Shown here: positions 62,562 to 64,000 of the stretch, piece after piece
Position numbering within the stretch: position 1 is the first letter of the stretch
Layout: every line of letters starts with the position of its first letter
From: Litoreibacter ascidiaceicola
GTDB taxonomy: Bacteria > Pseudomonadota > Alphaproteobacteria > Rhodobacterales > Rhodobacteraceae
NCBI RefSeq assembly: GCF_900129235.1
Contig: NZ_FQUV01000008.1
Location: forward strand, 1 to 64,000
Length of the DNA stretch: 64,000 nt
Direction: 5' to 3'
Notes under the pieces: model-generated
What the model was told of the DNA's origin: nothing
Seen by the model: the letters and a program-made list of their open reading frames with translations, nothing else
The model's database searches: none
Made by a program: the position numbers and the translations under genes

Positions 62562-64000
62562 ATGACCCTTCCCACACATGCTCGCGTCGTTATCATCGGT
62601 GGCGGCGTTATTGGTTGCTCCGTCGCGTATCACCTCGCCAAGCTGGGCTGGAAAGATGTGGTGCTTTTGGAGCGCAAGCAACTGACGTCCGGCACCACAT
62701 GGCACGCGGCTGGCCTTATCGCGCAGCTGCGCGCGACCAAGAACATGACGAAACTGGCGAAATACAGTCAGGAGCTTTACGGCGATCTGGAGGCCGAGAC
62801 GGGCGTTGCGACCGGCTTCAAGCGTTGTGGGTCGATCACGGTTGCCCTGACCGACGAGCGACTGGAGGAGATTAACCGCCAAGCCGCTATGGCGCGGTCT
62901 TTCGGCGTCGAGGCAGAGCCTATTTCGCCGCAAGAGGTGAAGCAGCGCTACGAACATCTGAATATCGACGGTGTAACTGGCGGGGTCTACCTGCCGCTGG
63001 ACGGGCAGGGCGATCCGGCCAACATCGCGCACGCACTAGCCAAGGGTGCGCGTCAGAATGGCGCTTTGGTGAAAGAGGGGTATCTGGTCACAGACATCCA
63101 CAAGGGAGGCCGTCGGGTTACGGGTGTGACTTGGGAAGGCAAGGATGGCCAAACAGGCTCTATTCAGGCAGAACATGTCGTTAATTGCGGCGGGATGTGG
63201 GGCCATCAGATCGGCAGAATGGCGGGCGTCAACGTGCCGCTTCATTCCTGCGAGCACTTCTACATCGTCACCGAAGCCATCCCCGGCCTGACGCAGATGC
63301 CGGTTCTGCGTGTTCCCGACGAATGCGCCTACTACAAGGAAGACGCAGGCAAGATGCTGCTGGGTGCGTTCGAGCCGGTGTCGAAGCCGTGGACGCTCGA
63401 TATTCCCAAGGATTTCGAGTTCGACCAGTTGCCCGAGGATTTCGACCACTTCGAGCCTATTCTGGAGGCCGCCGTGGAGCGGCTACCGATGCTGGCGGAG
63501 GCGGGAATTCACACGTTCTTCAACGGTCCCGAGTCGTTCACGCCTGATGACGCCTACCACCTTGGCCTTGCGCCGGAGTTGGACAACTTCTGGGTCGCTG
63601 CCGGGTTCAACTCGATCGGGATTCAGTCCGCGGGCGGCGCAGGCTCAGCGTTGGCGCAGTGGATGGACGAGGGACAAAAGCCGTTCGATCTGGGCGATGT
63701 CGACATAAGCCGGATGCAGCCGTTCCAAGGCAACAAAACCTATCTGTTCGAGCGGTCCAAGGAAACGCTTGGCCTGCTCTATGCCGACCACTTTCCCTAT
63801 CTTCAAAAGAAAACGGCGCGGGGTGTCCGCCGAACGCCGTTTCATGCGCACCTACTGGAACGCGGTGCGGTGATGGGGGAGCTAGCTGGATGGGAACGCG
63901 CGAACTGGTTTGCGGACGATGGGCAGGATCGCGAATACAAATATTCGTGGAAGCGGCAGAACTTCTTCGCCAACGTCGCTCGCGAGCACCACGCCGTGCG
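62562..64000 (+). CDS. dimethylglycine/sarcosine dehydrogenase-like flavoprotein, second copy, cut by window edge
   Basis: An open frame of 479 codons running off the window. It begins MTLPTHARVVIIGGGVIGCS, has SGTTWHAAGL for the flavin-linking His region, and reaches the same middle block as its neighbour (LLERGAVMGELAGWERANWF). The C-terminal GcvT-like domain is therefore only entered here. It starts 14 bases after the first copy ends. The two proteins are clearly related but not recent duplicates, so they may act on different N-methyl substrates. Confidence 0.9.
   Translation, partial: MTLPTHARVVIIGGGVIGCSVAYHLAKLGWKDVVLLERKQLTSGTTWHAAGLIAQLRATKNMTKLAKYSQELYGDLEAETGVATGFKRCGSITVALTDERLEEINRQAAMARSFGVEAEPISPQEVKQRYEHLNIDGVTGGVYLPLDGQGDPANIAHALAKGARQNGALVKEGYLVTDIHKGGRRVTGVTWEGKDGQTGSIQAEHVVNCGGMWGHQIGRMAGVNVPLHSCEHFYIVTEAIPGLTQMPVLRVPDECAYYKEDAGKMLLGAFEPVSKPWTLDIPKDFEFDQLPEDFDHFEPILEAAVERLPMLAEAGIHTFFNGPESFTPDDAYHLGLAPELDNFWVAAGFNSIGIQSAGGAGSALAQWMDEGQKPFDLGDVDISRMQPFQGNKTYLFERSKETLGLLYADHFPYLQKKTARGVRRTPFHAHLLERGAVMGELAGWERANWFADDGQDREYKYSWKRQNFFANVAREHHAV

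Overview
This window looks like chromosomal DNA of a marine Roseobacter-group bacterium (Rhodobacterales, Alphaproteobacteria). The evidence is the moderate-to-high G+C coding sequence, a CcrM-type methyltransferase, a CenR-like orphan response regulator, Rhodobacterales-type porins, and conserved alphaproteobacterial gene orders (leuS-lptE-holA; lpxK-waaA-DUF4170-phosphatase-pmbA; thioredoxin-LON-Trm112). The genus cannot be fixed from sequence alone. I saw no rRNA, tRNA, CRISPR array, insertion sequence or prophage. No gene-free stretch exceeds about 300 bases; the longest, about 270 bases, lies before the gamma-glutamyltransferase gene.

Layout. 1-1.7 kb: the 3' part of an nSTAND3 defence-type NTPase gene, joined abruptly to a phnE permease gene that keeps only its first ~86 codons. 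1.95-11.8 kb: phosphorus and solute uptake. This comprises a DeoR regulator in line with phnD-phnC-(broken phnE), a divergent Na/phosphate symporter, an AfuABC-like ABC importer of the hexose-phosphate/ferric class, and an inositol-monophosphatase-family phosphatase. 11.8-19.7 kb: a membrane-anchored winged-helix protein, small exported proteins, rnhB, ccrM, a methyltransferase, an AlkB-type hydroxylase, mutY and a DciA-like protein. 19.7-25.1 kb: DsbA, then the lipid A/Kdo cluster (lpxK, waaA) with pmbA. 25.3-34.9 kb: SDR, crotonase, MscS, flavoprotein, GST, then holA-lptE-leuS and a DUF3576 lipoprotein. 35.1-37.4 kb: two tandem porin genes nearly identical over their 3' ~850 bases. 37.5-47.2 kb: YggS, L,D-transpeptidase, ribA, CenR-like regulator, MFS, xth, thioredoxin-TPR, LON, Trm112, a Coq6/UbiH hydroxylase and an amidase. 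47.4-54 kb: aminotransferase, ftsK, lolA, a lysozyme-like lipoprotein, an AEC carrier and hspQ. 54-58.4 kb: gamma-glutamyltransferase, an RsbW/STAS partner-switch pair, thiolase and a free-methionine sulfoxide reductase. 58.5 kb to the end: a visibly more G+C-rich block with a cupin regulator, LysE exporter, GFA-family protein and two tandem dimethylglycine/sarcosine dehydrogenase-like flavoproteins, the second cut by the window edge.

How the genes work together. The left third suggests a cell that scavenges phosphate and organic phosphorus, with its phosphonate importer apparently inactivated by the arrival of foreign defence DNA. The middle is housekeeping, chiefly envelope biogenesis (lipid A, Kdo, LptE, LolA, FtsK, porins) and DNA maintenance. 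The right end looks like an N-methyl demethylation module in which the GFA-family protein could handle released formaldehyde.

The most unusual signals are the phnE/nSTAND3 junction, the porin gene conversion, an A+T-rich rare-codon patch in the leucine-specific domain of leuS, paired GANTC sites 11 bp apart before both ccrM and the first porin, and a membrane-tethered winged-helix protein with the reverse of ToxR topology.
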